Notes: generated by a model not told the origin, from the letters alone. A stretch of 64,000 bases of DNA from Persicimonas caeni (GCF_006517175.1 NZ_CP041186.1:186001-250000); one strand, 5' to 3'. Positions 25,058 to 33,711 are shown, numbered from the stretch's first letter. A program made the numbers and translations.

Positions 25058-25235
25058 GAACAAAGTGCCCCTGCCCCGGGCTTCGCCGGGGACCCCCCTT
25101 CCCTTACAATGGCCACCTCGAGTGCACCCCATCTGCACGAAATGATCATCTCGCGCGAACGCTGACGCCATACTCGGCGCGTAGCTTCGACATGTTGCTT
25201 TCAATGCTTTCAATGAATGTTGGAGACCAGATCCG

Positions 25236-26606
25236 ATGCACACACCACGGACAAACGACCACGCCGAGCCTCGGCCGATGAGAGGCGACGGGATGCGCAG
25301 CCGCGCGCTGTCCACCGCCCTCTTCGCCATCTGCGTCGCCGTCGTTGTGAGCCTGGGCGCAGCGGGATGCAAGTCGTCGCCGCCGCCGGCCAACGACGCG
25401 TCTGCGCAGGCGACGACCGACGACGAGCCTGCCGCGCCTCGAGCCCAATCGCCTACCCAGGCTGACTCCCCTGACAGCGGGACCCCGCAGCCGACGCACG
25501 ACTTCGAGATCACCGAACTCGCCGTGCTCGGCCCGGGCACGGACCACACGAGGATGCTGATCGCCAAGGTCTTCGAGCGCGTGGGCGACCGTCTGTTCTT
25601 CCAGCGCGTGGGCGAGCCCAACGTCGAGATCTGGACCACCGACGGCTCCCCCGAGGGCACCCGCAGCCTCCAGGACCTTCGGCCCCCCGAGACACGGCGG
25701 TTCGGCGACATCCACGTCACTCGGGTGCTCGGCGACAAGTTCATCTTCGAGGAGTCGCAGGGCAACGTGCCCGACGAATACGCCGTCTGGATGACCGACG
25801 GCACCCGCCAGGGCACCAAACTCCTCGCCGTGCTCGAGGACCCTTATGAGATGCGCAACCCCCATCCCCCGTCCCGCCACTTTGTCGAAAGCCGCGGCCT
25901 TGTCTTCTTTGTCGGCCGCGATGATGCGCACGGCGTCGAGCTTCGCGTCGTCGACAACCCGGGAGACGGCGAGCACCGCGTGCTCGACCTGGCGAAGGGT
26001 TGGAGGAGCAGCTCCCCGACCGAGGTCGAGGCGCTGGGCGACCGGGTCTTCTTCGTGAACGGCGAGGCGGGCGCGCCGAACGGCCGGGAGCCCTGGTCGA
26101 CCGACGGCACCGACCAGGGAACCTTCATCCTGGCCGACATCGCCCCCGGCAAGTCGAGCTCCCTGGTCGAGGTCCTCGCCAACCTCGACGGCGTCGCCGT
26201 CTTCACCGCGGTCGGCAAAGGCGGCGCTCGGCAACTGTGGCGCACCGACGGCACCAAGCAGGGAACCTCCCTGCTCCACGCCTTCTCCGACCCCGACGTG
26301 TCGGTCGGCTCGCAGTCCTATCAACTCCGGATCGTCGACCAGAAGGTCTACTTCAAGGTGAACACCCCAGACGGCGCGCAGTTCTGGGCCTCCGACGGCT
26401 CCAAAGCGGGCACGGGCCCGGTCGATTCACTCCCTCCCGTCGAGAAGCCTGCCGACACCCTCTCGGACGACATGCTCGCTGCCTTGTGCCCCGGCGACTG
26501 CGCCGTCGACGTCAAACGCACCCAACGCATCGGCGACCGCCTCTTCGTCGACGCCGTAGTCGGCCCCGACGACAAGCGCGTGCGCAAGCTGTGGGTGATT
26601 CACTAG
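25236..26606 (+). CDS. Lipoprotein with ELWxxDGT-type repeats
   Basis: The product is 456 aa. GGAG lies 10 bases before the ATG at 25236; internal ATGs at 25278 and 25293 are closer to the signal peptide. The signal peptide ends VVVSLGAAGC, followed by a Pro/Ala/Ser/Gln linker. The mature region holds five copies of the ELWxxDGT motif: EIWTTDGSPEGT, AVWMTDGTRQGT, EPWSTDGTDQGT, QLWRTDGTKQGT and QFWASDGSKAGT, each before a beta strand. Such repeats form a beta-propeller-like fold in surface proteins. The ligand is unknown. It is 35 bp upstream of the next gene, which it may co-express. Confidence 0.88.
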   Translation: MHTPRTNDHAEPRPMRGDGMRSRALSTALFAICVAVVVSLGAAGCKSSPPPANDASAQATTDDEPAAPRAQSPTQADSPDSGTPQPTHDFEITELAVLGPGTDHTRMLIAKVFERVGDRLFFQRVGEPNVEIWTTDGSPEGTRSLQDLRPPETRRFGDIHVTRVLGDKFIFEESQGNVPDEYAVWMTDGTRQGTKLLAVLEDPYEMRNPHPPSRHFVESRGLVFFVGRDDAHGVELRVVDNPGDGEHRVLDLAKGWRSSSPTEVEALGDRVFFVNGEAGAPNGREPWSTDGTDQGTFILADIAPGKSSSLVEVLANLDGVAVFTAVGKGGARQLWRTDGTKQGTSLLHAFSDPDVSVGSQSYQLRIVDQKVYFKVNTPDGAQFWASDGSKAGTGPVDSLPPVEKPADTLSDDMLAALCPGDCAVDVKRTQRIGDRLFVDAVVGPDDKRVRKLWVIH

Positions 26607-26641
26607 ACGCTCCGGTGTTCGAAGCTGACAAACACCCGCCG

Positions 26642-27766
26642 ATGGGTCAAAATGACCCGCCACTTCGTTGTCCTTGCCGTAAAGCCCGCGCTGTGAACTT
26701 TCCCTGGCATTCGCTCCATTCGATCATCGGCGGCCTCTCCGCCATCGACGTACCCCAATTGGACGTCGACGGCCGCGAGGGCGCCGTGGCGTTTTTGGCG
26801 TGTTACGGGTTCGACTGGGAGCTCGAGGCGCACCGCGACGAGGTCGAAAAGATCCGCCGGGAGGCGGTGGCGTTCATCGAAGGGGAGTTGCTCGACGCCG
26901 AGCGCGTGCCCGCCGAGATTCGCGAGCAGACCGACGTGCCCGAGCTGCTCGTGTGGGCGTCGTCCGAGCAGCCCTCCCCTCGCCGGCAGTGGACGTGCGC
27001 GCTGCTCCGGGTGATGCACACCGCGGCGCACTGCTCATCGTTCTTCAACGAGCGCTACGCCTCGCATATCCGCGAGCAAGTCTTGGCGCGCTTCGAGCCC
27101 CACCTGCACCTCGACGAGGAGGGCCTTCGGCTGGGCGACGACGACGAGGCGATCGCGCTGGTCGACTTCGAGATCAAGCCCGTCAAACCGGCGCGCTCGG
27201 TGCTCATGAAGCTGTTGCACAAGCCCGAGAACGTCGCCGCCGACGTCTTCGACCGCGTGGGCGTGCGCTTCGTGACCCGCGACCGCCTCGACGCGCTGCT
27301 GGTGGCCCACCGGCTGAGGCAGCAGAACATCGTCATGTTCGCGAACGTCAAGCCGAGCCGCTCGCGCAACACGCTCATCGACCTGGAGTGGTTCCAGACC
27401 GAGCTCGAGCGCCTCGAGGCCGCCGGGCCCGAGCTACCCGCCGATTGGCGCACCGCGCGCGACGAGCTTCGCCGCATCGCCGAGCGCGCCCCGGCCGCCG
27501 GCGGCACAGACGAGCGCAGCCACAACCCGTTCAGCTCGTCCACCTACCGGGCGATCCAGTTTACTTGTCGTCAGATGATTCGGGTGCCCGCGCCCAACGA
27601 AGAGCGCGGCGAGGTGAGGTTCTTCTTTCCCTTCGAAGTCCAGATCTTGGACGAGGAGAGCCACCGCCAGAGCCGCGCGGGGCGCGCCTCCCACGCCCGC
27701 TACAAGCACCGCCAGCGCGAGGCGGTGCGCCGCCGCGTGCTCGGCGGGCTGGTCGACGTCCTCTAA
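26642..27766 (+). CDS. Conserved hypothetical protein (TIGR04552-like), stop codon at MITE junction
   Basis: The product is about 374 aa and soluble, with no signal peptide. It has conserved-looking motifs 'FPWHSLHSIIGGLSAIDVPQ', 'FLACYGFD', 'CALLRVMHTAAHCSSFF', 'KLLHKPENVAADVFDRVGVR' and 'VKPSRSRNTLIDLEWFQ'. These fit a family I recall as TIGR04552, found in delta-proteobacteria, with no assigned role; treat that name as tentative. GTG at 26693 is an alternative start. The last codons read GACGTCCTCTAA. The stop is made of the TA target site plus the first base of the MITE at 27766, so the native C-terminus may have been cut or altered. Confidence 0.8.
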   Translation: MGQNDPPLRCPCRKARAVNFPWHSLHSIIGGLSAIDVPQLDVDGREGAVAFLACYGFDWELEAHRDEVEKIRREAVAFIEGELLDAERVPAEIREQTDVPELLVWASSEQPSPRRQWTCALLRVMHTAAHCSSFFNERYASHIREQVLARFEPHLHLDEEGLRLGDDDEAIALVDFEIKPVKPARSVLMKLLHKPENVAADVFDRVGVRFVTRDRLDALLVAHRLRQQNIVMFANVKPSRSRNTLIDLEWFQTELERLEAAGPELPADWRTARDELRRIAERAPAAGGTDERSHNPFSSSTYRAIQFTCRQMIRVPAPNEERGEVRFFFPFEVQILDEESHRQSRAGRASHARYKHRQREAVRRRVLGGLVDVL

Positions 27767-27979
27767 GTACAAGCACACAATTTCTGTGACTTACGAGAAG
27801 TGCCTGCTCCTATGAGCCTCCATGACAGTTGCAGCCGTTCTTGGTTCTTGGTTCTTGGTAAAGACGTCGAAGCATCGACCAAGAACCAAGAACCAACCAC
27901 CAAGAACGGGTGCATGCTTCCCAGGCGATTCAGCGGCCGGAGTGCGACTCTTAAAGTACAAGACTTCCGTGTTTGCACT
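27766..27979. mobile_element. MITE-like non-autonomous relative of the adjacent IS630 element
   Basis: This 214-bp element lies between TA dinucleotides (27764-27765 and 27980-27981). Its left end, AGTACAAGCACACAATTTC, resembles the right end of the neighbouring IS. Its right end, read inward, is identical to the left end of the IS for about 21 bases (AGTGCAAACACGGAAG...). So it is inverted relative to the IS and shares the central TA. The middle contains an internal inverted repeat of TTCTTGG/CCAAGAA units. It has no gene. Confidence 0.7.
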
Positions 27980-28560
27980 TAAGTGCAAACACGGAAGTCT
28001 TGGTGCTTTGAGCCAATGATCGATAGCACCTTATGGCGCAGTCGATTACAGCGATCGAAAAAGTCATTGGTGGCATCGACAAGCGCGTCGATGGTTTCAA
28101 ACAGTTCGCAGTGAGTCACTTCCCGGCGCCAGTGCCTCCACAGCATCTCGATCGGATTGAGCCATGGTGAGTAGGTCGGCAGATACAGCAGCTTGAGTCT
28201 ACCATTGCTCTGGTCGACGACGTGATCGATTTCCTTTTTTGAGTGCATCGCAGCGTTGTCCCAGACGACGTAAACGGTCTTGTCGGGGTGCTTGGTAAGT
28301 AAGGCTTCGAGCAGCTCACATGCCTCGATGCGTCGTTTGCGCCTTCGCACCAGAACGATGCAGTCGCCGGTCTGCCAGTTGACCGCGCCGAGTCCGTAGC
28401 GTCGGGTGGTGATGCCAGGCGTCGGAATCATGACCTGTTGGCCGACGGGCGACCACATGGCTCGAAGCGTGGGCAGCCAGCTGATGTTGAATTCGTCTGC
28501 GTAGTAGAGCACCTCGTCGTCGCCTAAGTTTTCTCGGGTGGCTTCAATCTGCGCTTTTTT
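27979..28560 (-). CDS. IS630 transposase, catalytic part (ORFB, reached by -1 frameshift)
   Basis: Read from the slippery site, the product continues KKAQIEATRENLGDDEVLYY, then ADEFN. It contains the DDE triad: Asp in 'YADEFNISWLP', Asp in 'VYVVWDNAAMHSKKE' and Glu in 'YLPTYSPWLNPIEMLWRHWRR'. It lacks its own good start codon (a GTG at 28512 is the first), so frameshift expression from ORFA is the likely route. The TAA stop at 27981-27979 spans the edge of the element and its TA target. It would be the catalytic half of the transposase. Confidence 0.88.
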   Translation of the reverse strand, partial: KKAQIEATRENLGDDEVLYYADEFNISWLPTLRAMWSPVGQQVMIPTPGITTRRYGLGAVNWQTGDCIVLVRRRKRRIEACELLEALLTKHPDKTVYVVWDNAAMHSKKEIDHVVDQSNGRLKLLYLPTYSPWLNPIEMLWRHWRREVTHCELFETIDALVDATNDFFDRCNRLRHKVLSIIGSKHQDFRVCT

Positions 28561-29048
28561 ACGCGGTACAACGGATCGGGGCTTGTGATCTTGTGCTGTG
28601 GACGGCGCAAAACGATTCCATTGTCGGCGAGATGCCGGCGAATGGTCTCGCCACTGACCTCGATATCGAACTCTTCGGCCATGAACTCGGCAAGATGCTC
28701 GAGCGTCCAGGTCGAAACAGACTGGTCCAGGGCACGCGGGCGGTGGCGCACCACCTCGATGAGCCGCTCGACAAACTCCTCAGTTACTTTCGATGGAGCA
28801 CCGGTTCGAGGCCGATCTGCAAACCCATCAATGCCTTCATCGAGATATCGAGCAATCCATCTACCCACGGTCTGCTGGCTCATGTTCACGAGGCGTGCAA
28901 TTTCAGGGGCAGACAGGCCTTGCTCGCCAGCGAGCAACACTATTTGGGCTCGCGTTCGCTCCCTGGCGACCTTGGCGTGGTGATAGAACTCGTGCAACTC
29001 GTTGATTTGCTCTTTTGCGAGCTGGATATGTTTGGCAGGACGTCCCAT
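28524..29048 (-). CDS. IS630 transposase, N-terminal DNA-binding part (ORFA)
   Basis: The product is 174 aa, starting MGRPAKHIQLAKEQINEL. It carries the helix-turn-helix 'LSAPEIARLVNMSQQTVGRWIARYLDEGIDGF' and a second winged helix-like block (about 90-150: STWTLEHLAEFMAEEFDIEV, RRHLADNGIVLRRPQHK). These bind the terminal repeats. A longer start at 29117 lacks support. The frame ends shortly after A-AAA-AAG, a classic -1 slippery heptamer, where ribosomes would enter ORFB. The pair gives a fused transposase of about 350 aa, the family size. Confidence 0.88.
   Translation of the reverse strand: MGRPAKHIQLAKEQINELHEFYHHAKVARERTRAQIVLLAGEQGLSAPEIARLVNMSQQTVGRWIARYLDEGIDGFADRPRTGAPSKVTEEFVERLIEVVRHRPRALDQSVSTWTLEHLAEFMAEEFDIEVSGETIRRHLADNGIVLRRPQHKITSPDPLYRVKKRRLKPPEKT
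28554..28560 (-). promoter_or_regulatory. Probable -1 ribosomal frameshift site
   Basis: On the minus strand the heptamer is A AAA AAG in the ORFA frame (GTA AAA AAG). Slipping one base back continues into the DDE-containing ORFB frame. The site lies 12 codons before the ORFA stop. No stimulatory hairpin was examined in detail. Confidence 0.75.
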
Positions 29049-29137
29049 GATTTCGTCTCCGGTCAAGGTGGGGCTCATTCCCCAGCAAGACCCGAATCTA
29101 GACACCGTTTCTGCCAAAAATTATGTGATTGCACTTA

Positions 29138-29389
29138 AGCCTACGCATCGCTGGGAGCGCCCGATGCGGGCGGCGACCGTCTCGTGCATTATCCCCTCGA
29201 GGGCGACCGCCGCACGGTCGATGAGCTCGCTCATGCGGTGGACGCGCGCCTCGATCTCGGACCGCGAGGCGGGGTGACACGTCTGCAGGCGCGTTGGACG
29301 TTCAACAGCGGCGAGCGCGCGTGGTGGTCGCTCACCTTATGGTGCCCTCGCGCTCGCAGGGCCTCCCCCGATTTCACGAAGGCCTCCTG
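29138..29389. other. Region without confident gene; possible gene remnant
   Basis: Between the IS and the tandem repeats, a short minus-strand frame (upstream stop near 29341, running into the IS end) reads SEIEARVHRMSELIDRAAVA and on to an IGRSQRCVG end. It has the codon bias of real genes and strong helix character. It may be the remnant of a gene cut by the IS. Nothing else supports it. Confidence 0.3.
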
Positions 29390-29758
29390 CGCGAGTTTTG
29401 GGCCTTTGTGAAACTCACGAAGCCCTTCCACGCGAGTTTTGGGCCTCTGTGAAACTCACGAGGCCTCCCCACGCGAGTTTTGGGCCTTTGTGAAACTCAC
29501 GAAGCCTCCCCACGCGAGTTTTGGGCCTTTGTGAAACTCACGAAGCCTCCCCACACGAGTTTTGGGCCTTTGTGAAACTCACGAAGCTCTTCCACGCGAG
29601 TTTTGGGCCTTTGTGAAACTCACGAAGCCTCCCCACGCGAGTTTTGGGCCTTTGTGAAACTCACGAAGCCCTTCTGCGCGAGTTTTGGGCTTCTGTGAAA
29701 CTCGCGAAGCCCTCCTGCGCGAGTTTTCGGCGTTCGTGAGTTTCACACAGGCTCCCCG
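29390..29758. repeat. 41-bp tandem repeat array (nine units)
   Basis: Units start at 29390, 29431, 29472, 29513, 29554, 29595, 29636, 29677 and 29718, exactly 41 bp apart. The core is CGCGAGTTTTGGGCC followed by TTTGTGAAACTCACGAAGCC. The inner GTGAAACTCAC is a near-palindrome, and an inverted GTGAGTTTCAC occurs in the last unit. Variation is concentrated in the TCCCCA/CTTCTG segment. There are no unique spacers, so it is not CRISPR. The array ends about 160 bp before the next gene. Confidence 0.93.
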
Positions 29759-29916
29759 CACGCGCGTTGCGCGATCGGGACCGGTCTTTTATGCTGCCGG
29801 TTATCGTTTTCACATTTGTGTAGGGGAAACGACCCGTAATCCCGGCGCCCCATGCGTGTTTCGCAAGAGGGCACCGCCGTTGATTTCTTTTCTGATTTCT
29901 TGATGAGGAGGATGTG

Positions 29917-30720
29917 ATGCAGGGTTCGTTGAACAAGACTACGAAGAACAAGCTGGCGAATGGAAAGCAACTCGTGGCGATGGCCGAGGTCAATGGCCCG
30001 GCGGTGGCCGAGGACCTCGAGCGGCGCCAGAAAGGTGCCGATGGCCAGCGCTGGACGAAGACGCAATTCGAGACGCTCTTTGTCTGGATCGCCGGCCAGA
30101 TGCAGGCGGCCAACGATCATCTCAAGAAGGCCGCGTTGAAATACGCGGCCGAGCAAGCCGACGATGCCAGCAACGCGACCATGCAAGAGTCGCTCGTCCA
30201 CCGCCTGCGCACGGTGCGCAACACCGCCGGCGAGATTGTCGGCGTGGACAAGCTTCGCCAGTTCGGGCTGAACAACCAGCCGCCCCACGACCAAGAAGGC
30301 GTCATCCCCTACGCCGAAAACGTCGTCGAGTTGCTGCGCGCCAACCCCGACCCGGTGACAAATGACGTCGGCCTGACCTTCCAGAGCGTGCCGGTGGCCG
30401 ACGCCCTCGAGGCCAAGCTCGTCGAGTACCGCGACGAGCGCACCGACGCCAACCGCGAGAAGCGCCAGCTGCAGCAGGCCAAGGCCGACCACGACCGCGC
30501 GGTCGACTACTGGGACGACATCTACCAGGGCGTGGCCAGCCAGCTCGAGGGCCTGTTCCGCCAGGCCGGCCGCCACCAGCTCGCCGACCGCGTGCGCCCG
30601 ACCTGGGCGAAGTCGACCGGCCGCGAGCGCGCCGACGAAGACCCCGTCATCGACGCGGGCGACGAGCCCCGGGTCGACAGCGGCGAGTCGCCCCAGGTCG
30701 ACGAGCCGGTCGAGGCTTGA
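29917..30720 (+). CDS. Soluble helical hypothetical protein
   Basis: The product is 267 aa. AGGAGG at 29906-29911 lies 5 bases before ATG 29917, a strong ribosome-binding site. The sequence is helical and charged, without a signal peptide or Cys: residues 1-110 'TTKNKLANGKQLVAMAEVNG...', a middle region with 'VGVDKLRQFGLNNQPPHDQEG', and a coiled-coil-like 'LEAKLVEYRDERTDANREKRQ' at about 165-200. The C-terminal 35 residues are acidic and repetitive (DAGDEPRVDSGESPQVDEP). No family is recognised. It is a monocistronic unit between the tandem repeats and a strong terminator. Strong translation and termination signals suggest high expression. Confidence 0.82.
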   Translation: MQGSLNKTTKNKLANGKQLVAMAEVNGPAVAEDLERRQKGADGQRWTKTQFETLFVWIAGQMQAANDHLKKAALKYAAEQADDASNATMQESLVHRLRTVRNTAGEIVGVDKLRQFGLNNQPPHDQEGVIPYAENVVELLRANPDPVTNDVGLTFQSVPVADALEAKLVEYRDERTDANREKRQLQQAKADHDRAVDYWDDIYQGVASQLEGLFRQAGRHQLADRVRPTWAKSTGRERADEDPVIDAGDEPRVDSGESPQVDEPVEA

Positions 30721-30747
30721 GGCCTCTGGCGTAGGCCCCCAAGACCG

Positions 30748-30783
30748 AGCCCCCGGCGAGCCCCTGCTCGCCGGGGGCTTTTT
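30748..30783 (+). terminator. Rho-independent terminator
   Basis: A perfect 13-bp stem, AGCCCCCGGCGAG with CTCGCCGGGGGCT, has a CCCCTG loop and runs into TTTTT. It starts 27 bp after the stop of the helical protein gene. Confidence 0.92.
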
Positions 30784-31150
30784 CATTTATGAGACGTTGC
30801 GCGCAAATTGCTCGCGTTATGAACGTCGAAAAACGCTGTATACGTCCCACCGAGGGCCACTCAACAAAAACCCACGCAGAAATTTCGCGCCACCACAGGT
30901 CGATGCATCTTGTGCACCGTCGCGCGGCCGACGACGAAGCGTCGAATGTCGACAACCTCCCTCTTTTCTTTCCCCTTGACGCCCCGCCTCAGCAACCGCA
31001 TTCGCACTTCCTCCGACGAAACCTGCAGACCCTCACCTCCTTGGCATGTGAGTTGCGTTCTTAAAGGGCCATGAAGACATCGGCGTAGCGAGTCGCTTCG
31101 CCACTTCAAACAACTTTAAGACTGCTCGAATACACTGCACTAAGTAATTC
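30784..31150. other. Intergenic region, no gene seen
   Basis: No frame with a ribosome-binding site and the local codon bias was found between the terminator and the repeat copy at 31151. The stretch is AT-richer than its surroundings (for example around 30960-31060). Confidence 0.5.
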
Positions 31151-31200
31151 GGTGCGGGGGCATCTTGCCCTCGTCTGCGAGAGCTGGAAGCACTCCCACC
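31151..31200 (-). repeat. 50-bp structured repeat, single inverted copy (C)
   Basis: It is read on the minus strand as GGTGGGAGTGCTTCCAGCTC ... AAGATGCCCCCGCACC. The inner stem is CTCG-CAGA-CGAG, another variant that keeps pairing. This is the only isolated full copy, 62 bp before the lipoprotein gene at 31262. Confidence 0.85.
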
Positions 31201-31261
31201 GAAAGACGAAAGTGCTCCGTAATTGCACTTCAAGCCCGGCACCGCCGAAGGAAGCCCCCCG

Positions 31262-32905
31262 ATGACGAAATACACTCGAATGGCATGGTTCGCCACGATC
31301 GCCTTGATTGTCCTATCCCTCGTCGCAGCGTGCGGCGATGGGACGGAAGATGACGGGCCCCTCGAATCGACGACAAATAACGGAGCCGACGCCGGCGACA
31401 TCGACGGCGGAAACAACGACGCCGGCAACAACGACGGCGGCAACGCCGACGCAGGCAACAACGACTCCGGAAACAAGCAGGAGGAGATCGACCCCAACGA
31501 AGCCGAGCTGCTCGACCCCGCTGATTACAAGTACAGCAACGAGTACACGTTCACCCTGGACAACGTGCTGGGCGGCGTCGACGGGGTGACCGCGGCCGAC
31601 GACCCGAGCATCATCTGCCAGAACGGCTGCGACGAAGACGTCATGGTCGACGGCTCGCTGACCCTGTACCCCATCGACAACGGGTTCGGCTGGAACGCGG
31701 TCGACTTCGTGGGCGCCATGCAGCGCCCCAGAGACGGGGTGCACGAGGAGGGATGGGTCGGCCCGCTGAGCGACGCCGACGGCAACCACCAGGGCATCGC
31801 GGTGGCCAACGTGCCCACGCTCAAGTACAGCGTCGGGCCGGGCCGCGGCCAGTGGTGCGCCGGACTCGGTGGCGCGATGGTCAAGTGCAAGACCGACCAC
31901 TACGTGACCATGGAGCATATCCTGACGTGCCACGAGACGGTGCCGTACCTGAACTTCGACCCGGTCACCGGCCAGCCGACGATGTCGGACTACGAGAATT
32001 GCCCGCCGCTCGACGACAACCTGGACATGGATCCGCTCGAGCTCACCGAGTACATGTTCGACCTCGACGAGTCGAATATGGCTCAGAGCTCCGACTACAC
32101 GATCTATCTGGGCGAGCACGAGGGTGAGTACAAGTACCTGTGGGGCAACTACGAGAAGCGCCCCACCGACGTCCGCCTGCTGGCGCACGTGCCGCTGCCG
32201 GACGAGTGGAAAGAGGCCGGGCGCACCTTCGAGGTCACCGAGGCCAAGCTGGCGATCGTGCACACGATCACGAACAACCCCAACGACAAGATCCTCATCG
32301 AGGACCTCGACACCGAGGTTCCGTCGGGACGCCTGCCCGGCTACGAGATCGAGCCCGACGGCCGCTGGGTCTCCACCCGCGACTGCTACGAGGGCGACGG
32401 CGACTTCATCCCCGCCGGCACGACCCTGCGCAACCCGCCGTACGCCGACACCGCTCGGTTGACCGAGGACCTGCAGGACGGCTTCACCAACGCCTGGTAC
32501 ACCACGCTCGACCGCGAGCCGTTCGTCAACGAGGGCACGGGCCATCGCTGGAGGCTCAAGGCGCCCAAATTCGGCCAGGACCTGCCCGGCGTCGAAATCC
32601 CGGTCGACGCGTGCACGCCCGCGCCCCTCAAAAAGGAGCAGATCAAGTACAGCCGCGGTGACCTGACCACCACCATCATCGACCTGCTCGCCGACCTCGA
32701 AGAAGGCGAAGGCACCCCGTTCTCGATGAGCACGGGCTTCGTGCAGCCGAACGCCGAGCAGGACATCGTCGCGGAGAACCTGACCGCCAACGGCGTGCGC
32801 TTGACCGAGGACCTCGAGCTGTCAGTCTACGTGAAAGCCGACCGCAAGCCGGTCCGCCTCTACAAGGCGGTGCTCTACCTCAACTACGAGGAAGTCACCG
32901 AGTGA
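31262..32905 (+). CDS. Large lipoprotein with Asn/Asp/Ala/Gly repeat stalk
   Basis: The product is 547 aa. The start at 31262 has GAAGGAA about 9 bases upstream. The signal peptide ends LVAAC. Residues about 38-75 are a low-complexity stalk of GG/NN/DAG units (GGNNDAGNNDGGNADAGNND). The mature domain of about 460 aa is acidic with scattered Cys pairs (IICQNGCDED, WCAGLGGAMVKC, DCYEGDGDF). It ends in a beta strand region 'RLYKAVLYLNYEEV'. No enzyme motif is recognised. The stop overlaps the start of the metalloprotease gene (TGATG), so the two are translationally coupled, and a role as its partner or substrate anchor is plausible but unproven. Confidence 0.87.
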   Translation: MTKYTRMAWFATIALIVLSLVAACGDGTEDDGPLESTTNNGADAGDIDGGNNDAGNNDGGNADAGNNDSGNKQEEIDPNEAELLDPADYKYSNEYTFTLDNVLGGVDGVTAADDPSIICQNGCDEDVMVDGSLTLYPIDNGFGWNAVDFVGAMQRPRDGVHEEGWVGPLSDADGNHQGIAVANVPTLKYSVGPGRGQWCAGLGGAMVKCKTDHYVTMEHILTCHETVPYLNFDPVTGQPTMSDYENCPPLDDNLDMDPLELTEYMFDLDESNMAQSSDYTIYLGEHEGEYKYLWGNYEKRPTDVRLLAHVPLPDEWKEAGRTFEVTEAKLAIVHTITNNPNDKILIEDLDTEVPSGRLPGYEIEPDGRWVSTRDCYEGDGDFIPAGTTLRNPPYADTARLTEDLQDGFTNAWYTTLDREPFVNEGTGHRWRLKAPKFGQDLPGVEIPVDACTPAPLKKEQIKYSRGDLTTTIIDLLADLEEGEGTPFSMSTGFVQPNAEQDIVAENLTANGVRLTEDLELSVYVKADRKPVRLYKAVLYLNYEEVTE

Positions 32906-33711
32906 TGTCGCGCACCTTACGCCCCATCATGCTCGCGCTGGCGGCCCTCGCGGCCGCCAGCTGCGGCGAGCCCGCCCCGGAAGGAACCTTCGACAAGGTC
33001 GACCCGGCCCGCGTCGAGGATTATATCCGCAGCGACAGCCATCGGCGCCTGGTCTTGGAGGTCGACTACGTCAGCGGGCATGCGCCCTCCCCGGAGTCGA
33101 TCGCCCAACTGGTCGACGGCCTCGACGGCCTGGTCGACAAGCCGGGCGGCGTCGAGGTGGTGCTCGATGAGGCGTTGGCCGCCGGCGGCGACGACGACGT
33201 GTGGACCCTGTCGCGAATCGACGCCGTCGAGCGCGACACCTTCGATCTGGACGTCGACGCCGAGACCATCAAGATGCACGTGCTCTTTTTGGACGGCCAC
33301 TACGAGCGAGACACCGCCGACACCCAGATCCTGGGCTTGTCGTGGGCCAACCGCAACGTGGTGGTCTTCAAAGAGCGACTCGACGAGACCTGCGCCAACG
33401 ACAGCGGCGAGACGCTTCGCCGCCGCGGCCTCGTCGAGAAGGCGTGCCAGCAGACCGAGCTGGCCATCTGGACCCACGAGGTCGGCCACGCCCTCGGCCT
33501 GGTCGCCAACGGCCTGCCGATGGTCGACGACCACCAAGACCCCGCCCACCCCCACCACGACCACAACGACGCGTGCGTCATGCACTGGGCCTACGACCGC
33601 GCCCAGGCCTTCGACGAGGTACGCAAGCGCGTCGTCGACGACGAAGACGCCCCCCCGCTGGGCTTCGACGACGCCTGCCGCGCCGACATCGCCGCGATGC
33701 GCGAGCGGTGA
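32905..33711 (+). CDS. Lipoprotein zinc metalloprotease (HExxH)
   Basis: The product is 268 aa. The signal peptide ends ALAAASC, so it is lipid-anchored. Residues about 190-235 contain WTHEVGHALGLVANGLPMVDDH, the zincin HExxH motif plus a third His ligand candidate. A His/Asp-rich stretch (HPHHDHND) and CVMHW, like a metzincin Met-turn, follow. The N-terminal 150 residues are an alpha/beta pro-domain-like region. It should act on proteins outside the cytoplasmic membrane, though whether it is active is not shown. It is coupled to the genes before (TGATG) and after (GTGA). Confidence 0.88.
   Translation: MSRTLRPIMLALAALAAASCGEPAPEGTFDKVDPARVEDYIRSDSHRRLVLEVDYVSGHAPSPESIAQLVDGLDGLVDKPGGVEVVLDEALAAGGDDDVWTLSRIDAVERDTFDLDVDAETIKMHVLFLDGHYERDTADTQILGLSWANRNVVVFKERLDETCANDSGETLRRRGLVEKACQQTELAIWTHEVGHALGLVANGLPMVDDHQDPAHPHHDHNDACVMHWAYDRAQAFDEVRKRVVDDEDAPPLGFDDACRADIAAMRER

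Larger units (their letters stand above)
27982..29135 (-). mobile_element. IS630-family insertion sequence
   Basis: The element is about 1154 bp, bounded by imperfect terminal repeats AGTGCAA(A/T)CAC and flanked by TA on both sides (27980-27981 and 29136-29137), the IS630/Tc1-mariner target. It encodes ORFA and ORFB on the minus strand, joined by a probable -1 frameshift. The left boundary abuts the MITE. Both ORFs appear intact apart from the frameshift, so the element could be active. Confidence 0.88.

Noticed and set aside
29390-29758. CRISPR array
   Set aside because: Units are contiguous 41-bp repeats without unique spacers, and no cas genes are present.
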